Origin: a virus
IMG/VR virus record: IMGVR_UViG_3300044641_002726
Span: 1 to 21,433 of that record
Reading direction: 5' to 3' (one strand)
DNA: 21,433 nt
Under the pieces are notes generated by a model. That model made no database searches. It was not told where the DNA came from and worked only from the letters and a program-made list of their open reading frames with translations. This document shows positions 6,739 to 12,087 of the stretch, in pieces (the stretch's first letter is position 1; each line of letters opens with the position of its first letter). The position numbers and the translations under genes were made by a program.

Positions 6739-8267
6739 TACGCCCCCATCCATGAGGTTGAGACAGTACCGTAGCCCATCGACCGCGCGGTGCGCTGCTT
6801 GTCTTCGCGCATCTCGCGGTGCGCCACAGGGAAGGCAAACGTCAACGCTATTGCATCGGCTGCGTCGGGGCTTGCCAAACCACGGGCTTTCATGTCCTTT
6901 TTGGACTCTAGGTAGATCGTACCACGAGAATCGGGCTTCATCTTAGGCGAAATCAGGTCAGACTTCAAGAACCTGTCGTTTGGCACGCTGGCCGACTTGA
7001 GCCAGTCGCGCATCTCACCCCAGATTTCCGCCCTCTTGTTGCCGTACATGATCGGGTTCTTGGCCTTGTTGCCGAAGTTCACGCCCCTGATCTTGTACCG
7101 CTGCTCCTTGAGCCGGTCCACGACGCCCGCGCCCAGCCCGCCCTCGTCGATGTTGACCAGCGTGGGCTTGAACTCCTCGATCGCGTCGATGACGTGCCCG
7201 ACCACCGTCATGGTGTCGTCGCCCCGGTGCCTGATCAGCTTCAAAATGTCCCGCCCCTGCCGCACGGCGATGACGGTCGCGTCCGCCCCGAACCGCGCCG
7301 GGTCTACGCCCACCACAATCGGCGCCGATTCGTCCTTGTACGGCTGCCGCTTCATCGCCGCGTCCACGATGCCGATGCTGATGAACTGGTCGTCGCCCTC
7401 GTTGGGGAACTGACCGTACACCTCGACGTGCGCTTGGCTGCTGTCCGGCCCGTATTCCGCGATGATCTGCTCGTAGACCTGCTTGTCGGTGCCCTCGACC
7501 GTCCTTGCGTCCACGATTTTCGACTTCCAGAACTCGCGTTTGCTGTTAAACGCCTCGTAGAAGTACCCCGTGTTGCGGCGCGGGTTGGAAAACGCCAGCC
7601 AAAAACGATTTGGCGTGTTTTCTGTGAAAAAACCGCTCGTTACGGCCCAGATCGAGTCGTCAATACCCGACGCCTCGTCAAAAATCACCATCACGCCGTC
7701 AAAGTTGTGTACGCCAGCGTAGGCGTCGGGGTTCTCCGCCGACCACAACCGCCCCTCGACGCCCCAGTAACGGGTGCCTTTTCGCAGATCGCGCTCGACT
7801 AGCTCGGTAAGCCACTTGGCCGGCATCAGCCTGGTGGCTGACACCTCGAACCAGTGGCTGTTGATCGACATCGCCAGCCACTTTGTCAACTCGGCCCAGG
7901 TGATTGACCTGAGCTGCGACTCACTGTTGGCCGAGATGATGGTCGTCGAGCCGATCCGCGTGGACAGCATCCAGTCCGTGATCCAACTGACTAGCGCCGA
8001 CTTGCCGATACCACGGCCCGAACTGACTGCCAGGCGCAGCACATCAAAATCTAGACGGCCGCCGTTCTGCTTGATGTGCTCGGCCATAGTCGCGAGCACC
8101 TCGCGCTGCCATTTACGCGGCCCAGTGAAGTGCTCCAGCGGCGTGCCCTTGACGCCCCACGGGTACGCGAACATCACGAACGCGAGCGGGTTGTCCTTGA
8201 TGGCCGGCGACCACAGCCGAGCCATTAGCTCTTGCTCGTCCTGCGCGCTGTAGCGTGTGGTCTGCAT
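6738..8267 (-). CDS. terL: Terminase large subunit (packaging ATPase/nuclease)
   Basis: This is the motor that pumps DNA into the prohead and cuts the concatemer. The 509 residues show both expected domains. The ATPase has Walker A SSGRGIGKS at 82-90 and Walker B VMVIFDE at 192-198, with SGFFTENTPNRFWLAFSNP as the coupling region. The RNase H-like nuclease follows, with the first acid in VVGVDPARFGADA (D322), the second in LVNIDEGG (D374) and the third in ASPDAADAI (D468/D471). The length is normal for TerL. ATG at 8267 overlaps the stop of a 23-codon ORF as TAATG, and the stop overlaps the next gene the same way. Both active centres look intact. Confidence 0.96.
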   Translation of the reverse strand: MQTTRYSAQDEQELMARLWSPAIKDNPLAFVMFAYPWGVKGTPLEHFTGPRKWQREVLATMAEHIKQNGGRLDFDVLRLAVSSGRGIGKSALVSWITDWMLSTRIGSTTIISANSESQLRSITWAELTKWLAMSINSHWFEVSATRLMPAKWLTELVERDLRKGTRYWGVEGRLWSAENPDAYAGVHNFDGVMVIFDEASGIDDSIWAVTSGFFTENTPNRFWLAFSNPRRNTGYFYEAFNSKREFWKSKIVDARTVEGTDKQVYEQIIAEYGPDSSQAHVEVYGQFPNEGDDQFISIGIVDAAMKRQPYKDESAPIVVGVDPARFGADATVIAVRQGRDILKLIRHRGDDTMTVVGHVIDAIEEFKPTLVNIDEGGLGAGVVDRLKEQRYKIRGVNFGNKAKNPIMYGNKRAEIWGEMRDWLKSASVPNDRFLKSDLISPKMKPDSRGTIYLESKKDMKARGLASPDAADAIALTFAFPVAHREMREDKQRTARSMGYGTVSTSWMGA

Positions 8268-8338
8268 TACAGATCAAACAGCGGGCTGACGAGCCAGATG
8301 ATTGCTAGAAATAAGGCGATCCACAGAAGTATTTTCAT
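8267..8338 (-). CDS. Membrane microprotein (23 aa) between small and large terminase
   Basis: This is a very short gene lying out of frame inside the 3' end of the small-terminase candidate. It encodes MKILLWIALFLAIIWLVSPL plus FDL, essentially a single transmembrane helix (residues 3-20) with one Lys before it. GAGG lies six bases before the ATG, and its TAA shares a base with the terminase ATG (TAATG), so it has the same coupling as confirmed neighbours. It might be a host-membrane effector, a holin-like peptide or simply a re-initiation relay that drives TerL translation. The ribosome site, the junction and the pure hydrophobic content argue for a real product, but the size leaves doubt. 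Confidence 0.5.
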   Translation of the reverse strand: MKILLWIALFLAIIWLVSPLFDL

Positions 8339-8738
8339 TGATAGCCTCTACGTCGGTGACGTCCAGTACGCGGCGCTGCGCCTCCTGTAGCGCCGCCGTG
8401 ATGCTGATCTGCTGGTTGACGTCCACACTGATGGCTTGCTTAGCCACCCAGCCGTGGACGTTCTGCAAGATTGCCAGCGCCGCCTTGGCGTCGCCCTGCT
8501 GCGCTGCCTGGTGCAGCAACTCGCTCATCTCCATCTCGCCCTCGGCGCGGCCCTTGAGTTCGGCGTACTCCGCGATCTCGTCGAACTGCTTGAGTAGCTG
8601 GTACTCCTTGGGCAACATGCCGGCGGCCAACGCGAGAGCGTCGCCCTTGAGGCCGCGCTTGGCAGCCTTGTATATGCGATGGAGCCGATCCTCAGTCGCA
8701 CGCAACTGACGCGGCTCATACGGCAAAGTCTCAAACAT
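8274..8738 (-). CDS. terS: Terminase small subunit candidate
   Basis: This 154-residue protein lies just upstream of TerL, as expected for the DNA-recognition subunit that starts packaging. Residues ~18-60 (RLHRIYKAAKRGLKGDALAL and MLPKEYQLLKQF) fit a helix-turn-helix of the small-terminase type. Residues ~60-110 are helical and charged (oligomerisation), and NVHGWVAKQAISVDVNQQIS resembles the C-terminal segment of small terminases. ATG at 8738 has no Shine-Dalgarno, and a TATATT element lies six bases upstream, so the message may begin at the start codon. It is the first gene of the leftward structural block. The identification rests on position and a weak HTH pattern. Confidence 0.7.
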   Translation of the reverse strand: MFETLPYEPRQLRATEDRLHRIYKAAKRGLKGDALALAAGMLPKEYQLLKQFDEIAEYAELKGRAEGEMEMSELLHQAAQQGDAKAALAILQNVHGWVAKQAISVDVNQQISITAALQEAQRRVLDVTDVEAINENTSVDRLISSNHLARQPAV

Positions 8739-8744
8739 GCGCGG

Positions 8745-8773
8745 AATATACCAAAAATTTTTGAAAAAAGAAA
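8745..8773 (-). promoter_or_regulatory. Possible leftward promoter for the structural block
   Basis: On the minus strand a TATATT -10-like element (8750-8745) is followed after six bases by the ATG of the small-terminase candidate. At 17 bases spacing the -35 position reads TTTCTT, a poor match. The stretch between is AT-rich and contains T-runs. If used, the transcript would start at or next to the AUG and be leaderless. A phage-specific sigma or activator could compensate for the weak -35, but nothing in the window shows one. Confidence 0.3.
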
Positions 8774-8852
8774 AATTGTTTGGTGCTGTGGATTTCTAGC
8801 AAAAAATAAATTGTTTGTAGCCCCTCCGCTGCTGTGACCTTCGCCCCGCCGG

Positions 8853-8879
8853 CCCCCTCCCCCCTCCCCCCCTCCCCCC
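8853..8879 (-). repeat. Four-tract G-run, potential G-quadruplex
   Basis: On the plus strand four C-runs of 5, 6, 7 and 6 bases are separated by single T's. The minus strand therefore has G6-A-G7-A-G6-A-G5. This fits the G-quadruplex pattern with one-base loops, the most stable class known in vitro. It lies about 115 bases before the small-terminase start, on the strand that would be non-template for leftward transcription. A role in replication or packaging is inference. Confidence 0.75.
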
Positions 8880-8918
8880 TGGTCAGTGGGCACTCACTCA
8901 CATGGCCGGCCGGTCACG

Positions 8919-9096
8919 GGCTTTGGGTCATTTGGGTCAGTTTGTCACGCGGCTCAAGGTTGATCGGCTGGCTAGCACCTGGGCGCAAGGCTTGGGTCAT
9001 TTGGGTCATGACCGGGCCATGACCCAGATGACCCAACGGGCAAGGGGGGCCGGGCGGCTTTGGGTCATTTAGGTCATTTTGTCACCGAGTTGAAGT
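8919..9096. repeat. Periodic GGGTCA repeat array
   Basis: Tandem pairs of GGGTCA, nine bases apart, occur at 8925/8934, 8994/9003 and 9062/9071 (the last site is AGGTCA). The pairs are spaced 69 and 68 bases. The first and third pairs belong to a longer direct repeat: 8919-8948 and 9056-9085 match at 28 of 30 positions, including a downstream TTTGTCAC. Inverted sites TGACCC occur at 9020 and 9029. Further single sites lie at 9207, 9244 and 9287. This looks like an array of binding sites for one protein, either an origin-binding protein or a regulator. Confidence 0.8.
8992..9036. repeat. 19-bp inverted repeat with 7-base loop
   Basis: Bases 8992-9010 and 9018-9036 are inverted copies with a single mismatch, which is a G-U pair in rightward RNA. 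Each arm carries two GGGTCA/TGACCC motifs. The loop is seven bases. The structure could be extruded as a cruciform, form a strong RNA hairpin, or simply present four binding sites in mirrored pairs. No T-run follows it, so it is not a terminator. Confidence 0.8.
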
Positions 9097-9241
9097 TAAG
9101 CGACCCCCTTTGCGGCGGCTGGCGGCGCCGGTGCAGTCGAGGCTGTACACCATACTGTATACAATATATCTCTCTCTTACTATTACCTATACTCTAGATG
9201 ACAATTTGACCCAACAGACCCCATTTCTATTGGAGACGATC

Positions 9242-9289
9242 ATGGGTCATCTCGCCTCGCCAACACGACCAAACCGCAACAATCCATGA
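9242..9289 (+). CDS. Possible 15-codon leader peptide
   Basis: ATG at 9242 follows TTGGAG with six bases spacing and opens a 15-codon frame (MGHLASPTRPNRNNP) ending in TGA at 9287-9289. It ends just before the palindrome and promoter that serve the first early gene. The ribosome site is good, but the frame overlaps two GGGTCA motifs, and I see no promoter upstream with a credible -35. It may be a chance frame. If expressed it would be a leader for read-through transcripts. Confidence 0.2.
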   Translation: MGHLASPTRPNRNNP

Positions 9290-9296
9290 CCCCATA

Positions 9297-9316
9297 AAAT
9301 ACGCTGTTGCGTATTT
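9297..9316. promoter_or_regulatory. Palindromic operator over an early promoter
   Basis: AAATACGC (9297-9304) and GCGTATTT (9309-9316) form a perfect 8-bp inverted repeat with a four-base spacer. The right arm contains the -35 hexamer of the rightward promoter. A further half-site GCGTATT lies at 9327-9333, over the -10. A dimeric repressor bound here would block the promoter. No candidate repressor gene is in the window. Confidence 0.6.
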
Positions 9317-9335
9317 CTACGATCTAGCGTATTAT
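9307..9335 (+). promoter_or_regulatory. Sigma70-type early promoter (rightward)
   Basis: TTGCGT at 9307-9312 and TATTAT at 9330-9335 are separated by 17 bases, a good host sigma70 arrangement. Transcription would start near 9342, leaving a 25-base leader with GGAG six bases before the ATG at 9367. The element overlaps the palindromic operator. Its -35 context TGTTGCG recurs at the other rightward promoter at 18622. Confidence 0.65.
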
Positions 9336-9366
9336 TTGCGCTCCTATCAACCACCTGGAGCGCAAC

Positions 9367-9624
9367 ATGCCCACAAAAGCCCCCTTGCTATCTCTCCCGC
9401 ACGTCAACGATCGACACCATCTCTACGATCTGTTGTCTGTGCTTCATGTGCGCGGCCATCTCACGCGCAGTCAGCTTGAGGTCATCAGCTTGGCCGCCGC
9501 GCCAGCTTTGCCCGCCCCTGTTGAGGTGCATCAGCGCACGCCTAAGGGTGTCGTTTACGTGCGCGCTGGCGAGGCATCGTTTCGCGTCAACATGCGCGCC
9601 AAGCTGGTTAGGGTTTATCCCTAG
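9367..9624 (+). CDS. Hypothetical early protein (85 aa)
   Basis: This is the first gene of the rightward early block. The 85-residue protein begins MPTKAPLLSLPHVNDRHHLY, and residues ~17-45 (LYDLLSVLHVRGHLTRSQLE) look like a helix-turn-helix-sized helical pair. The C-terminal part (KGVVYVRAGEASFRVNMRAK) is beta-rich and basic. The start is supported by GGAG six bases upstream and by the promoter at 9307-9335. A small DNA-binding regulator is possible from the helical pair and basic end, but I recognise no family. Confidence 0.65.
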   Translation: MPTKAPLLSLPHVNDRHHLYDLLSVLHVRGHLTRSQLEVISLAAAPALPAPVEVHQRTPKGVVYVRAGEASFRVNMRAKLVRVYP

Positions 9625-9653
9625 TTCACAGTTGCAAGGGATTTCTTTACACT
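9625..9653 (+). promoter_or_regulatory. Possible second early promoter (rightward)
   Basis: TTCACA at 9625-9630 and TACACT at 9648-9653 are 17 bases apart in the gap between the first two early genes. The -35 matches the sigma70 consensus at five of six positions and the -10 at four. A start near 9660 would give a 26-base leader with AGGAG upstream of the ATG at 9686. Confidence 0.4.
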
Positions 9654-9685
9654 GATGGATCACCAACTCACTAGGAGCAAACGAC

Positions 9686-9883
9686 ATGACCCACACAGAC
9701 TACATGAACTTTTTTGAGCGTTGGCTGCAATACCAATTCCCTCGCGCTGAAGATGACTGGTCCAACTATTACGTGTTACGCGAAGTTGCGCGCATCGTTG
9801 CAGACCCTGACGACCTCGCGCACTGGTCTAGCAGGGATTGCTGGTCTATGTATGACCTCGCAAAGCAGACCGTTAACGTCTAA
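9686..9883 (+). CDS. Hypothetical early protein (65 aa), acidic
   Basis: This 65-residue protein begins MTHTDYMNFFERWLQYQFPR and is acidic and Trp/Tyr-rich (DDWSNYYVLREVARI, DLAHWSSRDCWSMYDLAKQT). The ATG is preceded by AGGAG at eight bases. The pattern of aromatic residues on an acidic surface is common among small phage proteins that bind host proteins, but this is suggestive only. No family is recognised. It stands alone, with 60 bases before it and 53 after it, unlike the coupled genes further on. Confidence 0.65.
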   Translation: MTHTDYMNFFERWLQYQFPRAEDDWSNYYVLREVARIVADPDDLAHWSSRDCWSMYDLAKQTVNV

Positions 9884-9895
9884 CCCTCAACCCTC

Positions 9896-9915
9896 GCGCG
9901 GCCCGAGCGCCGCGC
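9896..9915. repeat. GC-rich stem-loop between early genes
   Basis: GCGCGGC (9896-9902) pairs with GCCGCGC (9909-9915) around a six-base loop, between the second and third early genes. No T-run follows, so it is unlikely to terminate by itself. It may protect or partition the message before the AAAGGA ribosome site of the next gene. Confidence 0.45.
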
Positions 9916-9936
9916 TCAATCAAGTAAAGGACAAAC

Positions 9937-10179
9937 ATGAAACACTCAATCGGTTACGCCTACCCAACATCAGACTACGCCGAGAAGCTCGGCACGCACG
10001 GCGTGTACGTCGAGCTTGGCTCCAAGCTCCTGCCGATGGCGTCCTATGCTGACGCTATCGCCTACGCCCAGACCCTCGGCACTGAGCCAGACCGTTGGTC
10101 GATGGACCATCCTGCCAATGCGTCCTATCTCGCCTACGCGCAGCGCCTGCAAGCTCACCATAACCGCCAAGGAGCCTGA
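9937..10179 (+). CDS. Hypothetical early protein (80 aa)
   Basis: This 80-residue protein begins MKHSIGYAYPTSDYAEKLGT and has a SYADAIAYAQTLGTEPDRWS segment in the middle and a His/Gln-rich, Ala-rich helical end. The ATG follows AAAGGA at a suitable distance. The HGVYVELGSKLLPM stretch suggests a small beta-hairpin before the helices. It ends just before the next gene, whose AAGGAG lies over its last codons. No function is recognised. It belongs to the unassigned early set. Confidence 0.65.
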   Translation: MKHSIGYAYPTSDYAEKLGTHGVYVELGSKLLPMASYADAIAYAQTLGTEPDRWSMDHPANASYLAYAQRLQAHHNRQGA

Positions 10180-10182
10180 GCC

Positions 10183-10443
10183 ATGACCGACAACACTTAC
10201 AACGGCTGGACCAACTACGCCACTTGGCGCGTCCATCTTGAAATCTTCGACAGCCTGCCCCTTGAGGACTTCAGCGACGCCGACGATGCGCACGCGCTCG
10301 CAGACGCCTGCCAAGAGCGCGCAGAGTACTACGTCGAGTGCTCATCCGAGCCGGGCCTCGCCCGCGACTACGCCCTCGCCTTTCTGTCTGATGTTAATTG
10401 GCGCGAAATTGCCGCGCACATGCTTGAGGAGTATGCGGAATGA
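10183..10443 (+). CDS. NGWTNYATW-family small phage protein
   Basis: The 86-residue protein carries YNGWTNYATWRVHLEIFD near its start. NGWTNY.TW is a hallmark I know from many phage and plasmid genomes (annotated, as far as I recall, as DUF7249 or a relative), where the rest of the chain is a small helical acidic domain. Here residues ~25-60 are acidic and Ala-rich (SDADDAHALADACQERAEYY) and the end is NWREIAAHMLEEYAE. AAGGAG precedes the ATG. The stop overlaps the next start as ATGA. The biochemical function is unknown, but the family is a frequent marker of early accessory regions. Confidence 0.8.
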   Translation: MTDNTYNGWTNYATWRVHLEIFDSLPLEDFSDADDAHALADACQERAEYYVECSSEPGLARDYALAFLSDVNWREIAAHMLEEYAE

Positions 10444-10649
10444 CGTCTTACGATTTCAAAGAGGGCCAACTGGTCCGACTGTTTCATGGCGTACCAGAAA
10501 CCGCATGGGACATTTACGCCGCGCCAGACGACGAATTGCGCGCCGCTATCGCATGGAATGACCCTGATGGTGATTTCGACGGCCTGCCGCGCGTCACCAT
10601 GCTGGAAATCTTCCTGCATGACTTTATCGTCGATCGGGCCGCATCATGA
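10440..10649 (+). CDS. Hypothetical early protein (69 aa), acidic
   Basis: This 69-residue acidic protein begins MTSYDFKEGQLVRLFHGVPE. Residues 5-16 (DFKEGQLVRLFH) look like the opening of a small beta-barrel (KxGxLVR), followed by AWDIYAAPDDELRAAIAWND and MLEIFLHDFIVD. It overlaps its neighbours on both sides by ATGA, a sign of coupled translation. No family is recognised. Confidence 0.65.
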   Translation: MTSYDFKEGQLVRLFHGVPETAWDIYAAPDDELRAAIAWNDPDGDFDGLPRVTMLEIFLHDFIVDRAAS

Positions 10650-10774
10650 GACAACACTACACGCCCGAACCTGAGCGCCGGCCAAGCGTCCTGCGCGACC
10701 TCCTGCAAGCCGCTATCGTCGCTGCGCTCATCGGCGCGCCCTTTGCCCTTTACTTTTGGAACATGAAGCCATGA
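10646..10774 (+). CDS. Single-pass membrane protein (42 aa)
   Basis: This is a 42-residue protein. The first 20 residues (MRQHYTPEPERRPSVLRDLL) are charged, and residues ~20-38 (LQAAIVAALIGAPFALYFW) form one transmembrane helix followed by NMKP. The Arg-rich N-terminus favours N-in topology. It is linked by ATGA overlaps to the genes on both sides (10646-10649 and 10771-10774), which strongly supports translation. A small inner-membrane effector, for example affecting host envelope processes or superinfection, is plausible but not shown. Confidence 0.65.
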   Translation: MRQHYTPEPERRPSVLRDLLQAAIVAALIGAPFALYFWNMKP

Positions 10775-11100
10775 ACGACAAAATGACTGACGCCTACATC
10801 GAGGCAATCTATTTCACTGAAACGGGCGAAGATGACCAGCCATCGGCTGATGAGCCGTTAAGCCCTGACACTAAGCGCGAGGCGTTTATGGCTTGCCATC
10901 GTCTGCGTTTAGCGTGCTCGGGCGAGATTGATTTGAGCCAATTTGATCCCGCGCAGGTAGGCCATGATTTATGGTTGACCCGTAACGGTCACGGCGCGGG
11001 CTTTTGGGCCCGGCCTGAGGTATATGGCAAGGAAAACGCTCGCATCCTCACGCTCATGGCTCACGCAATGGGTGAGCATTACGCTGAGTTTGGGGAGTGA
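10771..11100 (+). CDS. Hypothetical early protein (109 aa)
   Basis: This is the largest gene of the block, 109 residues from ATG at 10771. That ATG overlaps the previous stop as ATGA, so an ATG 15 bases earlier is not preferred. The N-terminal third is acidic (MNDKMTDAYIEAIYFTETGE, DDQPSADEPLSPD). The rest reads DLSQFDPAQVGHDLWLTRNG and HGAGFWARPEVYG, ending in a helix. The HDLWLTRNGHGAGFWAR stretch is one I have seen in small phage proteins and looks like a conserved core. The function is unknown. Confidence 0.75.
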   Translation: MNDKMTDAYIEAIYFTETGEDDQPSADEPLSPDTKREAFMACHRLRLACSGEIDLSQFDPAQVGHDLWLTRNGHGAGFWARPEVYGKENARILTLMAHAMGEHYAEFGE

Positions 11101-11104
11101 CGTC

Positions 11105-11254
11105 ATGAAAACTTACTTTGTAAAAATCAAGCACATTAGCACTGGCCTTGTTTACAGTGTTCCAGTGCTGGCTGAGTCGCGTAGCGCGGCCGAGTCTAAA
11201 GCCGGCCAAGCGCCCTATTCCAATGATTCCTACATTGTTTTAAAGGGAGACTAA
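11105..11254 (+). CDS. Hypothetical early protein (49 aa)
   Basis: This 49-residue protein, MKTYFVKIKHISTGLVYSVP then a VLAESRSAAESKAG helix and a short C-terminal strand, has a beta-beta-alpha-beta layout. GGGGAG at 11092-11097 precedes the ATG at 11105. A longer frame starting at 11024 would lie inside the previous gene, so I reject that start. The pattern of two strands, an Ala-rich helix and a closing strand is common to many tiny phage proteins of unknown role. Confidence 0.65.
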   Translation: MKTYFVKIKHISTGLVYSVPVLAESRSAAESKAGQAPYSNDSYIVLKGD

Positions 11255-11258
11255 CCCC

Positions 11259-11582
11259 ATGATTACCATCACCCACAATCGCGCCACTTTCACTGTCAAG
11301 CCCGAAAACGCCGAACCGACGCGCGAACTACTGGCTTTGATTGACAAATCCAAGGGCCGCAAAGGCGCCAAGTTGACCCGGCCCAAGGGCCACGCCAAGC
11401 ACGATAGCAGTAAACGCCATTTCCCGGTGTTTGCGGCCGGAATGAGCACGGCCGACTATGTGGCACGCTACGCGGCCCTTAACGGCCATTTGCACCTTGC
11501 CAAGGTGGACTACGAGCACGCCGACCGGCCAGCGGCCATGTTGGACCCGTCAACCCCTGAAGTGGTGGAGATTACAGAATGA
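11259..11582 (+). CDS. Hypothetical early protein (107 aa), basic middle
   Basis: This 107-residue protein begins MITITHNRATFTVKPENAEP. The middle (KSKGRKGAKLTRPKGHAKHD SSKRH) is strongly basic and likely binds nucleic acid, while the end (DPSTPEVVEITE) is acidic. A MSTADYVARYAALNG helix lies between. GGGAG lies nine bases before the ATG. The stop overlaps the next start as ATGA. No family is recognised. Confidence 0.7.
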   Translation: MITITHNRATFTVKPENAEPTRELLALIDKSKGRKGAKLTRPKGHAKHDSSKRHFPVFAAGMSTADYVARYAALNGHLHLAKVDYEHADRPAAMLDPSTPEVVEITE

Positions 11583-11884
11583 AAACGCCAGAAACGATAG
11601 CCTTGAGTCGCTACGAGGGCGACCATGAAATGCACATGGCCGTGTGGACCGGCAAAACGCATACGGACGCCAATTGGCTGACCGAAGTTTTTATCCTTGG
11701 GGGTCGCACGACTAGGGGGGCTTGGGTTCTTGACCCATCTCCGCAATGGGTGCACATTGACCGAGTTAAAACTTACAGCGGCGCGAACGAAACAAACATT
11801 CGCGGGGGCCACTACACCGAATTGCGGCATATATGTGATGTACTGAATGCACGCGAAAAATCGGGAGCCGTATGCGAACAATAG
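11579..11884 (+). CDS. Hypothetical early protein (101 aa)
   Basis: This 101-residue protein begins MKTPETIALSRYEGDHEMHM and continues with a Trp-rich, probably beta-rich body (AVWTGKTHTDANWLTEVFIL, RGAWVLDPSPQWVHIDRV) and a C-terminal helix (HYTELRHICDVLNAREK). It is joined to the previous gene by ATGA and overlaps the next by 13 bases. There are several His residues but no pattern that I can tie to metal binding. The function is unknown. Confidence 0.68.
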   Translation: MKTPETIALSRYEGDHEMHMAVWTGKTHTDANWLTEVFILGGRTTRGAWVLDPSPQWVHIDRVKTYSGANETNIRGGHYTELRHICDVLNAREKSGAVCEQ

Positions 11885-12087
11885 GCTATTTGCACCGCTT
11901 TGGCGAGATCGAGCTTGATTGCGAGCTTGAATATGACCCCGGTCAGACGGCTGATGAGATCAATCCGCCGTTTCCGCCGGCCGCGTACCTGACCAGCGCC
12001 AAGGTAGGCGGCGTCGATATCCTGCCCCTGCTCGGAAACGATTTAATCGGCCAGATCGAGGAAGGCGCGATATGGTCGCAGGATTGA
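11872..12087 (+). CDS. Hypothetical early protein (71 aa)
   Basis: This 71-residue acidic protein begins MRTIGYLHRFGEIELDCELE. It has an alternating strand pattern, a Pro-rich middle (INPPFPPAAYLTSAKVGGVD) and ends ILPLLGNDLIGQIEEGAIWS QD. GGGAG lies shortly before the ATG inside the previous gene. The 20-codon membrane frame starts inside its last codons. The YDPG..AD...PPFPPAAY.....GGVDI.P arrangement resembles small unassigned phage proteins I have seen in replication regions. The function is unknown. Confidence 0.68.
   Translation: MRTIGYLHRFGEIELDCELEYDPGQTADEINPPFPPAAYLTSAKVGGVDILPLLGNDLIGQIEEGAIWSQD

Larger units (their letters stand above)
8739..9366. other. Divergent control region, candidate replication origin
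   Basis: These 628 bases carry no convincing protein gene and separate the leftward structural block from the rightward early block. From left to right they hold an AT-rich stretch (8755-8820) with a 10-bp direct repeat AAATTGTTTG at 8773 and 8808, a C-run cluster (8853-8879), three pairs of GGGTCA motifs with a large inverted repeat (8919-9096), a second AT-rich stretch (9148-9205), scattered single GGGTCA sites (9207, 9244, 9287), and a promoter with a palindrome (9297-9335). Repeated binding sites beside AT-rich DNA are typical of phage origins. The closeness to the terminase genes also makes it a candidate for the packaging signal. Confidence 0.5.

Noticed and set aside
8786-8794. Possible DnaA box (TGTGGATTT)
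   Set aside because: It matches about seven of nine consensus positions, a single weak match that is expected by chance. Not reported as a feature.
8525-8893. 122-codon minus-strand frame overlapping the small terminase
   Set aside because: It starts inside the G-run (Gly/Glu string) and reads out of frame through the terS candidate.
8834-9022. 62-codon plus-strand frame in the divergent region
   Set aside because: It translates the C-run and the GGGTCA repeats (repeated VIWV), has no ribosome site and is better explained as non-coding repeats.
9157-9193. TATACT and GTATAC elements as a further rightward promoter
   Set aside because: No acceptable -35 lies at 16-18 bases spacing, so only the AT-rich character is noted.
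8739-9366. CRISPR array in the repeated region
   Set aside because: The repeats are short, mixed in orientation and not separated by uniform unique spacers, so this is not a CRISPR array.
9388-9696. Minus-strand frame of 102 codons opposite the first early gene
   Set aside because: The plus strand has promoter, ribosome site and operon continuity; the minus frame has none.
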